NCBI GenBank assembly: GCA_013306675.1 | Contig: JABLUY010000148.1 | Location: 30,979-94,978, forward strand | Direction: 5' to 3' | Origin: Thraustochytrium sp. TN22 | Lineage: Eukaryota > Sar > Bigyra > Thraustochytrida > Thraustochytriidae | Length of the DNA: 64,000 nucleotides | Notes under the pieces: generated by a model | Databases searched by the model: none | The model's input: the letters and a program-made list of their open reading frames with translations, nothing else | Told to the model about the DNA's origin: nothing | Shown: piece after piece, positions 39,187-49,116 of the stretch | How the letters are laid out: every line of letters begins with the position of its first letter | Position numbering within the stretch: the first letter of the stretch is position 1 | Program-made: the position numbers and the translations under genes

Positions 39187-40023
39187 CTATGACGGCGCCG
39201 TGGGTGGTTTCTGCTCGTCCTCCACCTGCTGGGAGAGGCTCATGTTGGCGACGCCTTCTGTCGCCGCCGAAACCACCGCCTTCGCAGCTGCCAATGCCTC
39301 AGCCGCCGGCGCAGAGACAGGCGTGGAGCCAGAGTCTTTGGCGTCGGCTTGCGTGGTCGCCGTCTGGGTGCCGGCTTCCATGGTGGCCGCAGGGGCGTCG
39401 GCCGGCTTGCAGAGGCGAATGAGGTCGACCATGACGTCGGCAGACTGCTTTTTGTGGAATTTGTACATTTTGGGAATGTCGAAGCGCAGCTGCGCGAGCA
39501 CCTCGAAGGACACGCCCCAGTCTTGCGTTGCCTTGCGCTGCAGAAAATCGCGCGTGGACGACTTGTGCAGCGAGTAGACCGCGCCGCGCGTCATGCGGAG
39601 CGCCGACTCGAGGAATTGCACGTCTACGCCCTTGGTGCGCGTGCCAAAGGGCGGGTTCATGATGACCGTGTCGAAGCTTGCCTCCGGCAGCGGCAGCGCG
39701 CCGCCCACGACGTTGGCATAGATGAGGTCCACGTCGACCTCCATGTTCTCGATGTTGTCGCGCGCCACCTCGAGCGCGTTCGGGTCTAGATCCACGCCCA
39801 CTGTGTAGGCGCTGCCTAGGATCTGCGCCGCCGTCGCCAGCATGGCCGTGCCGCAGCCCAGGTCGAGCACGCTTTTGTCCTCGATGTCGTCAAAGGTCGC
39901 GTCCGCCGTGAACAAGATGCGCGCCGCGATGTGCGCCGACGTCGGGTACTGCTCCAGGTCCCAGCGCGGCTCACGAAAGGCCTCCACGCCGCTCAGCGCG
40001 CTCTCCAGTTGCTTGAGCTTCAT
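39187..40023 (-). CDS. METTL5: METTL5-type 18S rRNA N6-adenosine methyltransferase
   Basis: 278 aa from the ATG at 40023 (MKLKQLESALSGVEAF), the usual METTL5 start region with LEQYPTSAHIAARILF. SAM-binding motif I is DLGCGTA (54-60); the catalytic motif is NPPF (123-126), followed by GTRTKGVDVQFL. KMYKFHKKQSADVMVDLIR near the end of the core is also characteristic. The family methylates one adenosine of the 18S rRNA decoding region (A1832 in human), helped by TRMT112. The last about 65 residues are an Ala/Thr-rich tail absent from animal METTL5 (about 209 aa). Single exon. Confidence 0.92.
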   Translation of the reverse strand: MKLKQLESALSGVEAFREPRWDLEQYPTSAHIAARILFTADATFDDIEDKSVLDLGCGTAMLATAAQILGSAYTVGVDLDPNALEVARDNIENMEVDVDLIYANVVGGALPLPEASFDTVIMNPPFGTRTKGVDVQFLESALRMTRGAVYSLHKSSTRDFLQRKATQDWGVSFEVLAQLRFDIPKMYKFHKKQSADVMVDLIRLCKPADAPAATMEAGTQTATTQADAKDSGSTPVSAPAAEALAAAKAVVSAATEGVANMSLSQQVEDEQKPPTAPS

Positions 40024-40388
40024 GCTTGCGCCGCGCCGCGCCGCGCCGCACCGCCGCGGGCCGGCAGACGGAGCGCAGCCCTTCGTGGTTTGCGTTGCAC
40101 CTCGTCCACACGCGCGCGCCTCCACCGTCCTCTTCCTTCAGCACACAGCAGACTTGGGGGCAGTGGTGGTAATCGACGACAAGGACTGCTGGAGCGCTTG
40201 GCAAGCTTATCTAGAGGAGCAGCACAATTGCTTCTTGGCAATAACTAAACACAAGAGCGCGGGCGGCAGCTAAGCTACTTACAAGAAGAATCGCGTTTTG
40301 ATCTCGTTGGCCTGCGCCTGCATCACTGCCGCGATCGCATTTGCGGAATAAGAAAAAAAATGATCGCATGTGTATCACCACTGTCAGG
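40024..40388. other. METTL5 promoter side / PFK-2 3' flank
   Basis: 365 bp. An A-rich stretch (TAAGAAAAAAAATG near 40347-40361) lies on the PFKFB 3' side. No gene seen. Confidence 0.5.
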
Positions 40389-42530
40389 TCAGGCAGAAGA
40401 ATCCGCAGGCGGCGCAGCGACGCCCTCAGCGGGCGTGGGCGCAGCTGTGCTCGCGGCGGAGGAGCTGGAGCTGGAGCTGGAGCTGGATGCAGCCGGACCA
40501 CCTGTGCGCTGACGCGTCGCGTCCTGGCGCGCCTGCTGCTCAAGGCGGCGTTTCTTAGCCTGGGCCTTGCGGATCTTGGCCGCGGCGGCGTGAACGTCGT
40601 GGTCCTTGTTCTTGAGCTCGTGCGCACCGAGATCGCCGACGCTGGGCTCAATGGGCGAGCGCGTCTCGGTCCAGCCGTGCGAGGTGGGCGTGAGGACGAG
40701 CGCGGTATGCAGGGGCACGGGCAAAAAGGGCGCCTTGGTAATAGGGATGCCGCAAAAGTAGCTGTACAGGCAACGAATGACGGCGCGGTGAGCGCAGACG
40801 AGCACGGGCTTGCGCTGGCGCTCGAGCTCGAAAATGACGGGCTCAAGGCGCTTCTTGACGTCCAGGTACGACTCGCCGCCCGGGTACCGCCAGGTAGCCT
40901 TGTTGCGCTGCCGCTTCATAAATTGAGTGGCGAGCTGCTCACGGAACTCCTTGTACGTCATGCACTCGCACACGCCCGCGTCGATCTCCGAGAGCGAGAC
41001 CCAAGACACGGTGGCGCGGCACTTGATGTGCTGCACCGTCTGCATGGTGCGCTGCAGGATGGACGTCCACACGAAGAGGTCCTTGGACGGGTCGAAAGCA
41101 AACTTGTTCACCGGCTTGGCATCCTTGGCATCCTTGGCATCCTTGGCCGCCTGCTGCTTACGCTGCTTGCTGCTTGTCGCCTTGTCCTTGTCGCTCTCGT
41201 CGTCCTTGGCCTCACTTGTGGCGCCGTTGGCAGCAGCGTCAGCTGACGCGCCGTTGGCGCCGTTGGCGCCGTTGGCATCCGGCATGTCGGCATCGAGGTC
41301 GCCCTCGTCGCCCTCGTCCTCCTCGTCGTGCGGCTGCAGGCCAAAGGGCGCCTCCTCGTCGATGAACTTGGCCAGGTTGCGCGCAAAAAGCTTGCCATCC
41401 TCGGTCAGGTCTGGGTCGCCGCCGATGCGGTCCTCGACGTTGAACTCGGACTGGCCGTGGCGCATGAGCACGATGACGCGAGGCTCCATATGGATATTCA
41501 TACAAAAGGAGACCAGCTTGGACTCGATGAAGCCGTGGATCTTGTTCACCAGCACAGAGCGGCCAAAGTCGAGCAGGCGGATGAAGGGAATGTCCTCCAC
41601 GGCGGCATCCAGCGTCTCGTACTTGGCGTCGTGCACCTTGAGCTTCTCGAGGAACTTGGCGGTGGCCGCCTGGTCGTCCAGCCCGGGGTACTCGCAAAAG
41701 TCGGGGTTCTTCTTGCGCAGCTCCAAAAAGTTCTGCACGATGAAGTCCTCCTTGTCGCACACACTCTCCACCCAGAGAATGCGGTGCGACATGACGGTCT
41801 CGTTCTCGGTCTTGTCCACGAGGTTCTTCTCGATGTAGTCCGCGATCCACTTGCGCCGCTCGCGCGTGCTGTTGGTCGCGTCGAAGATGACGGCCTGCCC
41901 GCCCGTCTGCAGCCACGCCACCGACTCCTTTAGCGCCTCCTCGTAGGCAGCGCTGCGCTGCGCCTTGGTCTCGGGCGACTCGGCGTCGAAGAAGGCCGCC
42001 GGACCGACCTTCTTGAACATGCGCTGCCGCACCGCCACCGTGTCCACGTGCTTGACGCGGTAGTCCAGCCACTCCAGGTACCGCTGCAGCTTGGCCGCCA
42101 GGAACGTCTTGCCGCGCGCCGGCTTGCCCACCATGCACACGAAGAGCTTGGCGCCGTCGTTCAGGTGCAGCAGCTGGTGGTCCACGGGGATCTCGTCCGC
42201 GTCCAGCTTGGCGTCCGCGTCGCCGTCCGCGTCGCCGGCCCCGGCCTCGGCCGCACCCGCCGCGCCGGCCTCGCCGGGCGCCGCCGCCGCCGCCACGCCC
42301 TGGGCGCTGGCCCCCGCGGCGGCATGTCCGTTCATGGCGCCGTTCACGATCTCATTCGCCGTGATGGCCAGCTTCGCGTCGGCGCCGCCGTGCGCCTCCG
42401 CGCGGGCCTTTGCGTCCTCCTCCGCGCGCGACTTATCCGCCTTGTCCTCCTCCAGGTACAGCAGGTACGACCACGCGGCCTCCATGGACCTGTGCGGCTT
42501 GGGCCGCTTCGCCGCGCCCTTGTCGCTCAT
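40389..42530 (-). CDS. 6-phosphofructo-2-kinase / fructose-2,6-bisphosphatase
   Basis: 713 aa, ATG at 42530. It makes and breaks fructose 2,6-bisphosphate, a regulator of glycolysis versus gluconeogenesis, in the cytosol. The kinase half has Walker A GKPARGKT (135-142), FDATNSTRERR and CDKEDFIVQNFLELRKKNPDF. The phosphatase half has LMRHGQSEFN (phospho-His near 357), GGDPDLTEDG, the acid Glu in SEIDAGVCE and the second His in CAHRAVIR. All key residues for both activities are kept, so both are likely active. Odd features: a 120-residue Ala/Gly/Asp-rich N-terminal extension, and an insertion of about 80 residues (Asp/Glu, Asn-Gly-Ala and Lys-Asp-Ala repeats) inside the phosphatase domain between GLQPHDEE and VWTSILQRT. 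Confidence 0.93.
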   Translation of the reverse strand: MSDKGAAKRPKPHRSMEAAWSYLLYLEEDKADKSRAEEDAKARAEAHGGADAKLAITANEIVNGAMNGHAAAGASAQGVAAAAAPGEAGAAGAAEAGAGDADGDADAKLDADEIPVDHQLLHLNDGAKLFVCMVGKPARGKTFLAAKLQRYLEWLDYRVKHVDTVAVRQRMFKKVGPAAFFDAESPETKAQRSAAYEEALKESVAWLQTGGQAVIFDATNSTRERRKWIADYIEKNLVDKTENETVMSHRILWVESVCDKEDFIVQNFLELRKKNPDFCEYPGLDDQAATAKFLEKLKVHDAKYETLDAAVEDIPFIRLLDFGRSVLVNKIHGFIESKLVSFCMNIHMEPRVIVLMRHGQSEFNVEDRIGGDPDLTEDGKLFARNLAKFIDEEAPFGLQPHDEEDEGDEGDLDADMPDANGANGANGASADAAANGATSEAKDDESDKDKATSSKQRKQQAAKDAKDAKDAKPVNKFAFDPSKDLFVWTSILQRTMQTVQHIKCRATVSWVSLSEIDAGVCECMTYKEFREQLATQFMKRQRNKATWRYPGGESYLDVKKRLEPVIFELERQRKPVLVCAHRAVIRCLYSYFCGIPITKAPFLPVPLHTALVLTPTSHGWTETRSPIEPSVGDLGAHELKNKDHDVHAAAAKIRKAQAKKRRLEQQARQDATRQRTGGPAASSSSSSSSSSAASTAAPTPAEGVAAPPADSSA

Positions 42531-44127
42531 CCCGCCTCGCCGCGCGCGCGCGCCGCCTCCAGCCCGCGCGCCCGCGCTCGCGGCCTCGCCTCCGCGCCGC
42601 CTCCGCCTCCGCCGCGCGTCTGCGCCCGCGCCCGCGCCCGCCTCCCGCGCGCGCTCCGCCCTGCCGCCCTCGGCGCCTGCCTCGCCCGCCTCGCCGCCGG
42701 GATGCGCGCCGGGCGCACAAATCCCGCCCGACTACCCGCCGCCGCCCGGCCGCGCCAGGCGCGCCCGCGCGCGCTGCCGCCGCGCCGCCGCCGCCGCCGC
42801 CGCGCGCCGCGCGCCGCCGCGCCGCCGCTCCGCTCTGCCGCGCGCGGCGCGGCGCGGCGCGGCGAGGCGCGGCGCGCGCCGCCGCCCGCCGCCCGCCGCC
42901 TTCAATTGAAGGCGCTGGCCGCGCGGCCTCTGACGCGTCCCAGCCCGCCGCGGCCTGCGCGCCCGCGCTGCCCGTGGCCGCCGCGCGGGGCGCGAGCCCG
43001 GCCCGGGCCCGCCCCAGGCCGTCAGCTGGCGCCCAGGCCGCCGACGCCGGGGCGGACGCGGCGGCCCGCTGGGTGTTCGCGGCGCGACGAGGCGAGAAGG
43101 TGGGCCTGGACGCCGTGGACGGCGTCGTCCTGCACGGCGTGCACTGCAGGACGCCACTCGTCGAGAAGCTGCGCCGGCAAGGGCCCGACGGACGCTACGC
43201 GGGGAGGAAGCTGGACGCGGGGGCTTGGAGGAGGCCGCTCGGGCTGTGAAGGGGTCGCCGCGCGAGCGAGCTTGAGCACCACCTGGCTGCCAAAAAGCAA
43301 GACCTGGGACCGCGGCCAGCCGCCACTGAAGCGAGCAGGACGGCTGCGAGCTGCAGCTGCGAGCTAGCTTCCCTTCCGTGATCAAGCTGGACCGATTTGC
43401 AAGAACGCCTCAGCTGGCAGGCAGTCTCTGACACGAAGAGGGACGACGTCGACCGCGAGCGCTGCACTTTTTGCAGTGCTGCGCACCTCCGCACTGCAAG
43501 CCGTCACCGTTGGCTACTAGCTAGCTAGCTAGTCACCGCAGAGTACTACGACAAGCCCGTCGCCACCGACAGTGACCATGAGCGCCACCCGCCGCACCTG
43601 TCACTGCAGCTGACCGGCGCTTCATCAGGCCCTCTCCACCTCCTCGCCAGCTACGCCACTCGAGAGCGCGCCAGCTCAGCTCGCCAGCAGCATCGGCACC
43701 ACGAGCACGAGCGAATTCATGAGCGAGTTCCCCCCTTGCACCAGTCGCGGTCGCCGCCGCTGCCCGACCGCGCCGGCCTCGGCCTCCGCGCCGCCGCCGT
43801 CCTCGGCGTCGCCCTCCTCGTCCCTGCCGCGGCGGCCCAGCCAGCCTCTCCTTGCTACTAGCGAAGAAGAAGGCGCCGCGTGGCGCAGGCAGGCAGGCAG
43901 GCGCGCAACTCCGAGGCCAACTCCGCTCCGGGCGCGCGCGCGGCGGCGCAGGCGGCGGCGCGGCGCGGCGCGGCGCGAGCGCAGCGCGGCCTCGGCGCAG
44001 CGGCGCAGCAGCGGCGCAGCAGCGGCGGCGCGGCGGCGCAGCACGGGCGGGCGGGGGCGGCGCGGCGGCTCGCGAGGCGCGGCGGTTGCCAGGCCACGCG
44101 CGCCAGCGCGGCGGCAGGCAGAGCAGC
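42531..44127. other. Divergent intergenic region, PFK-2 / SMAP-type ArfGAP, with an uncertain ORF fragment
   Basis: 1.6 kb of very GC-rich sequence with GCC/GCGC runs, a GCTA repeat at about 43514-43533 and a GGCA repeat near 43886-43902. A plus-strand frame ending at 43249 reads ARWVFAARRGEKVGLD, then a hydrophilic tail with RKLDAGAWRRPLGL; this looks more protein-like than its surroundings. It has no ATG nearby and no recognised domain, so it is not called as a gene. It could be a 3' exon or a decayed fragment. Confidence 0.4.
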
Positions 44128-45627
44128 ATGTCGTCGGAGAAGGTCAAGAAGGCCGTCAAGGCGCTGCTCAAGCAGGCGGACAACAAGTACTGCGCGGACT
44201 GCCCCATCAAGAGCCCGACGTGGGCGTCCATCAACCTGGGCGTCTTCCTCTGCCTCGAGTGCGCAGGCATCCACCGCAACCTCGGCGTGCACATCTCCAA
44301 GGTGCGCTCCACGGAGCTCGACACCTGGCAGCAGGAATGGCTCGAGGTCATGAACTCCATCGGCAACAAGAAGGCCAATCAGTACTGGGAGGCGCGCCTG
44401 CCCAAGGACTTCGCCGGCCGCCCGTCCCAGGCCGAGGCCGAGGCGCTCTCCTATAAGCTCAAAAAGTTCATCACCGACAAGTACGAGAAGAAGCTCTGGG
44501 TCCCGGCCGCCAAGGGCGCTTCTTCCGCCGCTTCCAAGAAGGGCAAGGCCGCTGCGGACTCCTCTGACTCCTCCGACTCCTCCGACTCCTCCGACTCCTC
44601 CGATGATGAGGAGGCCGAGCGCCGCCGTCGCGCTGCCGAGGCCGAGAAGAAGAAGAAGAAGAAGGAGAAGAAGCAGGCCAAGGAGGCCGCCAAGAAAACA
44701 AAAAAGGCCGCCGCGCCGCAACACACCGCCGACGAGCCTGATCTCTTCGGCGACTTCGAGAGCGCCACGCCATCGCAGGGCCATGCCCCGCACGCATCCG
44801 TGCAATCTGTCTCCGCAGGCTTTGGCTCCATGTCACTCTCCGCGCCGCCCGCCGCGCCGCCGTCCACCGACTTTTTCAGCAACCCCGCAAAGCCGCCCGC
44901 AAAGCCGCCTTCTGCATCCTCTGCGGCCCCGCCTGCCACGACTGGCATCGACCTAGCCTCACTCTACTCCCTCGGCAGTTCTGCTGGGAGCACCTATGGT
45001 CCTGGCCATGGTGTCGCGTACGGCATGTCCTCCTCGCACCAGCACCAGCCGCAACCGCAACCGCAGCAGCCCATGGCATTCTCTTCATCGTCCAATGGAT
45101 CGTCCTCAACTCAGGGCTATTCCCAACAGCAGCCGCCGCCGCCGCAGCAGCACCAGCACCAGCACCAGCAGTATCAGCAGCACCAGCAGTCACAGCCGTA
45201 TCAACAATACCAGCAGCCGCAGCAGCCGCAGCAGTACCAGCAGCAGCCGCAGCAGCACCAGCAGCCGCAGCACCAGCAGTTCCAGCAGTACCAGCAGCCG
45301 CCACAGCAGTACCAGCAACCGCAGCAGCAGTACCAACAACCGCAGCAGCAGTACCAACAACCGCAGCAGCAGTATCAACAACCGCAGCAGCAATACCAGC
45401 AGCCGCAACAGCAGCCGCCGCAGTACCAGCAACAGCCGCAGTACCAGCAGCAGCCGCAGTATCAGCAGCAGCAACAGCAGCAGTACCAGCAACAGCAGCA
45501 GCCCAGGCAGCAAGATGACTTCTTCGGTGACTTTCAGGGTTTCTCTCAGCCCAAGCAGCAGCAGCAGCAGCAGCAGCAGCAGTCGTCGTCATCGTCAGCG
45601 GACTGGGACCCGTTCGCTGGCATGTAA
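44128..45627 (+). CDS. SMAP-type ArfGAP with Gln-rich tail
   Basis: 499 aa from the ATG at 44128 (MSSEKVKKAVKALLKQ). ArfGAP domain about 8-125, with C22, C25, C42, C45 and the arginine finger R50 at exact CX2CX16CX2CX4R spacing. This is followed by the SMAP/Gts1-like YKLKKFITDKYEKKLWVP. A Ser-Asp repeat (SSDSSDSSD) and a Lys-rich helix come next. The C-terminal half is Gln/Pro/Tyr-rich. Short clathrin-adaptor-like motifs frame the tail: DLFGDF, DDFFGDFQGF and a final DWDPFAGM. Expected role: Arf GTP hydrolysis during clathrin vesicle formation at Golgi or endosomes. Single exon; the stop is 75 bp from the convergent jouberin stop. Confidence 0.9.
   Translation: MSSEKVKKAVKALLKQADNKYCADCPIKSPTWASINLGVFLCLECAGIHRNLGVHISKVRSTELDTWQQEWLEVMNSIGNKKANQYWEARLPKDFAGRPSQAEAEALSYKLKKFITDKYEKKLWVPAAKGASSAASKKGKAAADSSDSSDSSDSSDSSDDEEAERRRRAAEAEKKKKKKEKKQAKEAAKKTKKAAAPQHTADEPDLFGDFESATPSQGHAPHASVQSVSAGFGSMSLSAPPAAPPSTDFFSNPAKPPAKPPSASSAAPPATTGIDLASLYSLGSSAGSTYGPGHGVAYGMSSSHQHQPQPQPQQPMAFSSSSNGSSSTQGYSQQQPPPPQQHQHQHQQYQQHQQSQPYQQYQQPQQPQQYQQQPQQHQQPQHQQFQQYQQPPQQYQQPQQQYQQPQQQYQQPQQQYQQPQQQYQQPQQQPPQYQQQPQYQQQPQYQQQQQQQYQQQQQPRQQDDFFGDFQGFSQPKQQQQQQQQQSSSSSADWDPFAGM
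45300..45415 (+). repeat. 18-bp tandem repeat encoding Gln-Tyr-Gln-Gln-Pro-Gln units
   Basis: About five in-frame copies of a CAGCAGTACCAACAACCG-like unit within the tail of the SMAP-type gene. The copies differ mainly at synonymous CAA/CAG positions. Confidence 0.85.
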
Positions 45628-45702
45628 GAATGCTGGCATCACGCGCAGACAAGAAAACCCAAGGATTTTGACTCGCTTGAAACAGAATTGATGGCCACCT
45701 GA

Positions 45703-48700
45703 TCAAACATCGGAGTCGGAGCTGCTATCATCGGCGGAGGACTTGGCCTCGTCGCTAGACGAGGCGGCTTGGTTCGCGCTCCGACGCGGCGGCGAGGCCT
45801 CCCCACGGCGCTGCTCGAGACGGCGCTGCACAAAGCGCTCGCGCAACGCGTCGATGCCCTTCAGGTGAGAGGGCGGCTCGCCGGACGCTGTGGCGTTGCC
45901 AGCGCGCGCGTTCTCGTCGTCGGACAGGTCGAGCGCGTCCAGCTTTGCGGACAGGCGGCGCGAACGTTCCTCACGGTATCCAAGGACCGCGGAATCGGCG
46001 GCGGAGCCGGCCCGGCTCGGGGCCCGCGTGGTGGGGTCCTCTGCAGCGCCGTCGAGGTCCAAGAGGTCCGGGTCGTCGTCCACCGCGTCCAGAGCTACCC
46101 GCACGGGCTCCGCATTGACGTCGCGCGACTCGCGCAGCGCTTCGTAAACGAGGACCGGGAACCGGCCGTTGTAAGCGCAAAAGGCAACCAAATGCTCGTG
46201 CGGATGCCACGCGATGGCGCAGAGCGGGCGCGGGAAGCCGTAGCGCCACGCCTTGCTGGCGAGCGCGACAGCGGTGCGCGTCTTCCAAATGTGCGGCTTG
46301 CCGTCCTCGGCGCCCGAGACGACAAACTGACCGTCCGGCGAGAAGCAGGCGCGCACGAGGCTCTGCGAGAGCGGGGCGCCGATGAAGCCGTCGTGCACAC
46401 GCGTGTAGCGCCGCAGCTCGAAGAGACGAATCACATTGTGCTGCGCCGAGACCAGCAGCAGGCGCTCGTGCGGGTGCACCTGCACAGCCGTGATGGCCTT
46501 GCCGCGCAGGTCCGGGTCGTCGATGCGCCGCGCCAGGTGCCATGCGTCCGGGTCGCTCGCCTGCCGCCCGGTCTCCAGGCGCCACACATTGACCACGCCG
46601 TCGCCGTCGCCCGAGACAAGCCGGTGGCCGTCCTTGGTGAAGCAGACCGTGTTCACGTGCGACTTGTGGTGCGTGCGCCCGCGATCCAGCTTGCCCAGCA
46701 GCGCGCCCGAGCTGCAGTCCCACAGGCGCAGCACGCCGTCGAAGCCGCCCGACACCAGGAGCGCCGGCCGCCGCGCGGACGGGTGGAAGCGGGCCGAGTA
46801 CACGTACTTGGGCGGCGCGTGCTGCAGCACGTGCTCGCAAACCGCCGTGCGCGGCTTGCCGACGTCCGCACCCTCGCTCCGCCGCCGCCGCACCCTGCTG
46901 CTGCTGCCGCCGCCGCCGCCCAGGTGCTCGTTCCCCAGCAGCTCGTCCTCCTCCGAGTCGTCCTCATCGTCCCCCGGGGCCGGGGGCGTCGCACCAGCCA
47001 CCGCGCCGGCCCCGAAGCCGGCCCGCGCGCCACCGGCCTCGCGCGCCACCGGAATGCTCCACAAGCGCACCGTGCCGTCGCCCGAGGCGGAGGCCAGCAT
47101 GAGGGCGGCCGGCGCCGCGTCGATGGGCGCGCCGCCGTCCGCATCCTCCTCCGCAGGCTCCTGCCACGCCAGCTCGTACACCAGCGCCTGATGACCCTGC
47201 AGCACATAGGCCAGCGTCATGGTCGCCACGCGGAAGATGCGGATCGGGTAGCTCGTCGCGCCATCCTGGCAGGCGGCCGCCAGGTAGGCGCCGTCCGGCG
47301 AGAACTGCACGTGCATGCAGCCCTGCGAGCCGGTCTCCAGGCGCGCCACGAGCGAGGACGGGATGAGGCACGGCTCGGTCTTCATGCGGTGCCGGCGCGC
47401 GCCCAGCAGCGCCGCAGCCGCAGCGCCGCCCAAACCGCCAGCGCCGTGCACGGCGTCCATGACGCCGCCCACCGTGACGCCGCCGCCGCCCGAGACCAGC
47501 TCCGCGACGGGCATGCCCAGCTCGGCCTGCTCCGACTCGAGCGCGTGCCGCGGCCGCGACGCCACCATCGCGCGCGCCGGCCTCGCGCAGGTCTCCACGC
47601 GAATGTCCAGATGGCCCGGCAGCCGGTGGCGCTCGGTGAAGCGGAATGCGTGGAAGACACGCGGGCCGGCGCCCTGGTCCAGCTCACGCTCGAAGCGTGA
47701 CTCAACGGCGCGCCTCGCCCAGGACTCCGGGGGAAAGGCGAACATCTGCAGGCGAGTGGGCAGCGCGTGTTGCTTGCGCGGGCCCTCCTGCGCATCGCCA
47801 TCCGCGGCCAGGCTCACATCCACGTTGGGGACGCCCGTGGCGCTCACCAGCTTCAGAAATGCCCACGCCACGCGACGAAAGCCGCCGCCGCGCCGCAGCA
47901 CGTGACGGTCCAGCTTCGGGCCGAACTCGAGCACCTCGAAGAACATAATGGCGTGCGGGCTCAGCACATGCCGCGCCGACACGTTGAAGAGGAGCGGCGC
48001 CTGCGTGTCCCAGCGCAGGCTCTGGCTGTCCGCGCCGCTGTCCACGGAGATGCACTCCGGCTCAGTCATTTGCGGGCTCACGCTCGCGCACGCCGTGCAC
48101 TGCCGCGAGACATGCACAGCGCCGCCGGCGTCACGTGTTGCTCTGGCGCGCGACCCATGCTCGTTCTCATTCACCGCGTCCTCGCTACGCTTCCGCTTGC
48201 CGAAATACTCGCCCGTGCGGGCGTCCACCAGGCTCACGCGCACCACGGCGCGCACCGTTTTGTTCTCCCAGGCCGGCAGATTTTCGGCACCTAGCACACG
48301 CACACGGATCACGGCGTCCTCGGGCAGGTGCTCCAGCGCCTTGGCGCGCCGCTGCGCCATTGCCTCCTCTTCCGCACCCAGCGCGCCCTGCGCTAGAGGC
48401 TTGAATCCGGCACCCGTCATGGCCTCCACGAGGCTTCCCGTCACGCGCGACGTCAGACACCGCCACAGCGCTGCCTGCGCTACGCTCTCCAGGGTGCTCG
48501 AGAGGCTGAAGCCTGTCAGCACGCCGCCGAGGCTGTCGCTGCCGCTACCGCCACGGCTCACGCCACGGAGGCCCTTGGAGGCCTTTGCATTCTTCTCCTT
48601 CTCCTCTTTGTCGTCGTCGTCGTCGTCGTCGTCGTCTTCACCAAAGTCGACGGCGGCCTCGCTGGAACCCTCGCTGCCGCGGTCGCCGCCGCGTCGTCGC

Positions 48701-49116
48701 GCGCGCTTCTTGCTGCTCGACCGCGGCCGCGATTCATGCTTCTCGTCATTACGTGCCTTGCGCCGGCTGCTGCTGTTATTGCTGCCATCCTTGGCCTTTC
48801 TCGGCGACGAGCGCGCCGCCTCGGAGCGCCGCTCGCGCGCGTCATCCTCGCCGCCGGTCGACCTCAGCGAGCTGGTGCTGGCCTTGCGCTCCGCGCGCTT
48901 CTTGGCCTTTGCGCTCGCGCTGCGCCGTGTCTTGCGCTCGACCGCGTCCTCCTCGCCGGCCGCGGGCTCCAGCTCGCGCCTGCTGCGCCTGCCTGTGCGC
49001 GAGAGCGCCTCGTCGCCGCCCTCGCCGCCGCCATGCCGGGCCGACCCGGACCGCGACCGCGACCGCGACCGCGACCGGGGCGACGCGCCGCGCCGCCGCG
49101 GGCTGCCCTCGCCCAT
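45703..49116 (-). CDS. AHI1: Jouberin-like protein (AHI1 family), WD40
   Basis: 1137 aa from the ATG at 49116. The N-terminal about 260 residues are Arg/Ser/Lys-rich. Residues about 269-580 match the jouberin-specific region preceding the WD40 repeats (VRVLGAENLP, IMFFEVLEFGPK, GGFRRVAWAFLKLVSATGVPN). A seven-bladed WD40 propeller spans about 582-1000 (CMHVQFSPDGAYLAAAC, GDGTVRLWSI, YVYSARFHPS, VNTVCFTKDGHRLVSGDGDGVVNVW, VSGAEDGKPHIW, LVAFCAYN). AHI1 acts at the ciliary transition zone and basal body. Its presence argues for a flagellated stage. The C-terminal SH3 domain of vertebrate AHI1 is absent; a Ser/Asp-rich tail is present instead. Single exon. Confidence 0.88.
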   Translation of the reverse strand: MGEGSPRRRGASPRSRSRSRSRSGSARHGGGEGGDEALSRTGRRSRRELEPAAGEEDAVERKTRRSASAKAKKRAERKASTSSLRSTGGEDDARERRSEAARSSPRKAKDGSNNSSSRRKARNDEKHESRPRSSSKKRARRRGGDRGSEGSSEAAVDFGEDDDDDDDDDKEEKEKNAKASKGLRGVSRGGSGSDSLGGVLTGFSLSSTLESVAQAALWRCLTSRVTGSLVEAMTGAGFKPLAQGALGAEEEAMAQRRAKALEHLPEDAVIRVRVLGAENLPAWENKTVRAVVRVSLVDARTGEYFGKRKRSEDAVNENEHGSRARATRDAGGAVHVSRQCTACASVSPQMTEPECISVDSGADSQSLRWDTQAPLLFNVSARHVLSPHAIMFFEVLEFGPKLDRHVLRRGGGFRRVAWAFLKLVSATGVPNVDVSLAADGDAQEGPRKQHALPTRLQMFAFPPESWARRAVESRFERELDQGAGPRVFHAFRFTERHRLPGHLDIRVETCARPARAMVASRPRHALESEQAELGMPVAELVSGGGGVTVGGVMDAVHGAGGLGGAAAAALLGARRHRMKTEPCLIPSSLVARLETGSQGCMHVQFSPDGAYLAAACQDGATSYPIRIFRVATMTLAYVLQGHQALVYELAWQEPAEEDADGGAPIDAAPAALMLASASGDGTVRLWSIPVAREAGGARAGFGAGAVAGATPPAPGDDEDDSEEDELLGNEHLGGGGGSSSRVRRRRSEGADVGKPRTAVCEHVLQHAPPKYVYSARFHPSARRPALLVSGGFDGVLRLWDCSSGALLGKLDRGRTHHKSHVNTVCFTKDGHRLVSGDGDGVVNVWRLETGRQASDPDAWHLARRIDDPDLRGKAITAVQVHPHERLLLVSAQHNVIRLFELRRYTRVHDGFIGAPLSQSLVRACFSPDGQFVVSGAEDGKPHIWKTRTAVALASKAWRYGFPRPLCAIAWHPHEHLVAFCAYNGRFPVLVYEALRESRDVNAEPVRVALDAVDDDPDLLDLDGAAEDPTTRAPSRAGSAADSAVLGYREERSRRLSAKLDALDLSDDENARAGNATASGEPPSHLKGIDALRERFVQRRLEQRRGEASPPRRSANQAASSSDEAKSSADDSSSDSDV

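Noticed and set aside
43022-43300. Minus-strand 92-codon open frame
   Set aside because: No motif and no family resemblance; the plus strand in the same place looks slightly more protein-like, but neither is supported.
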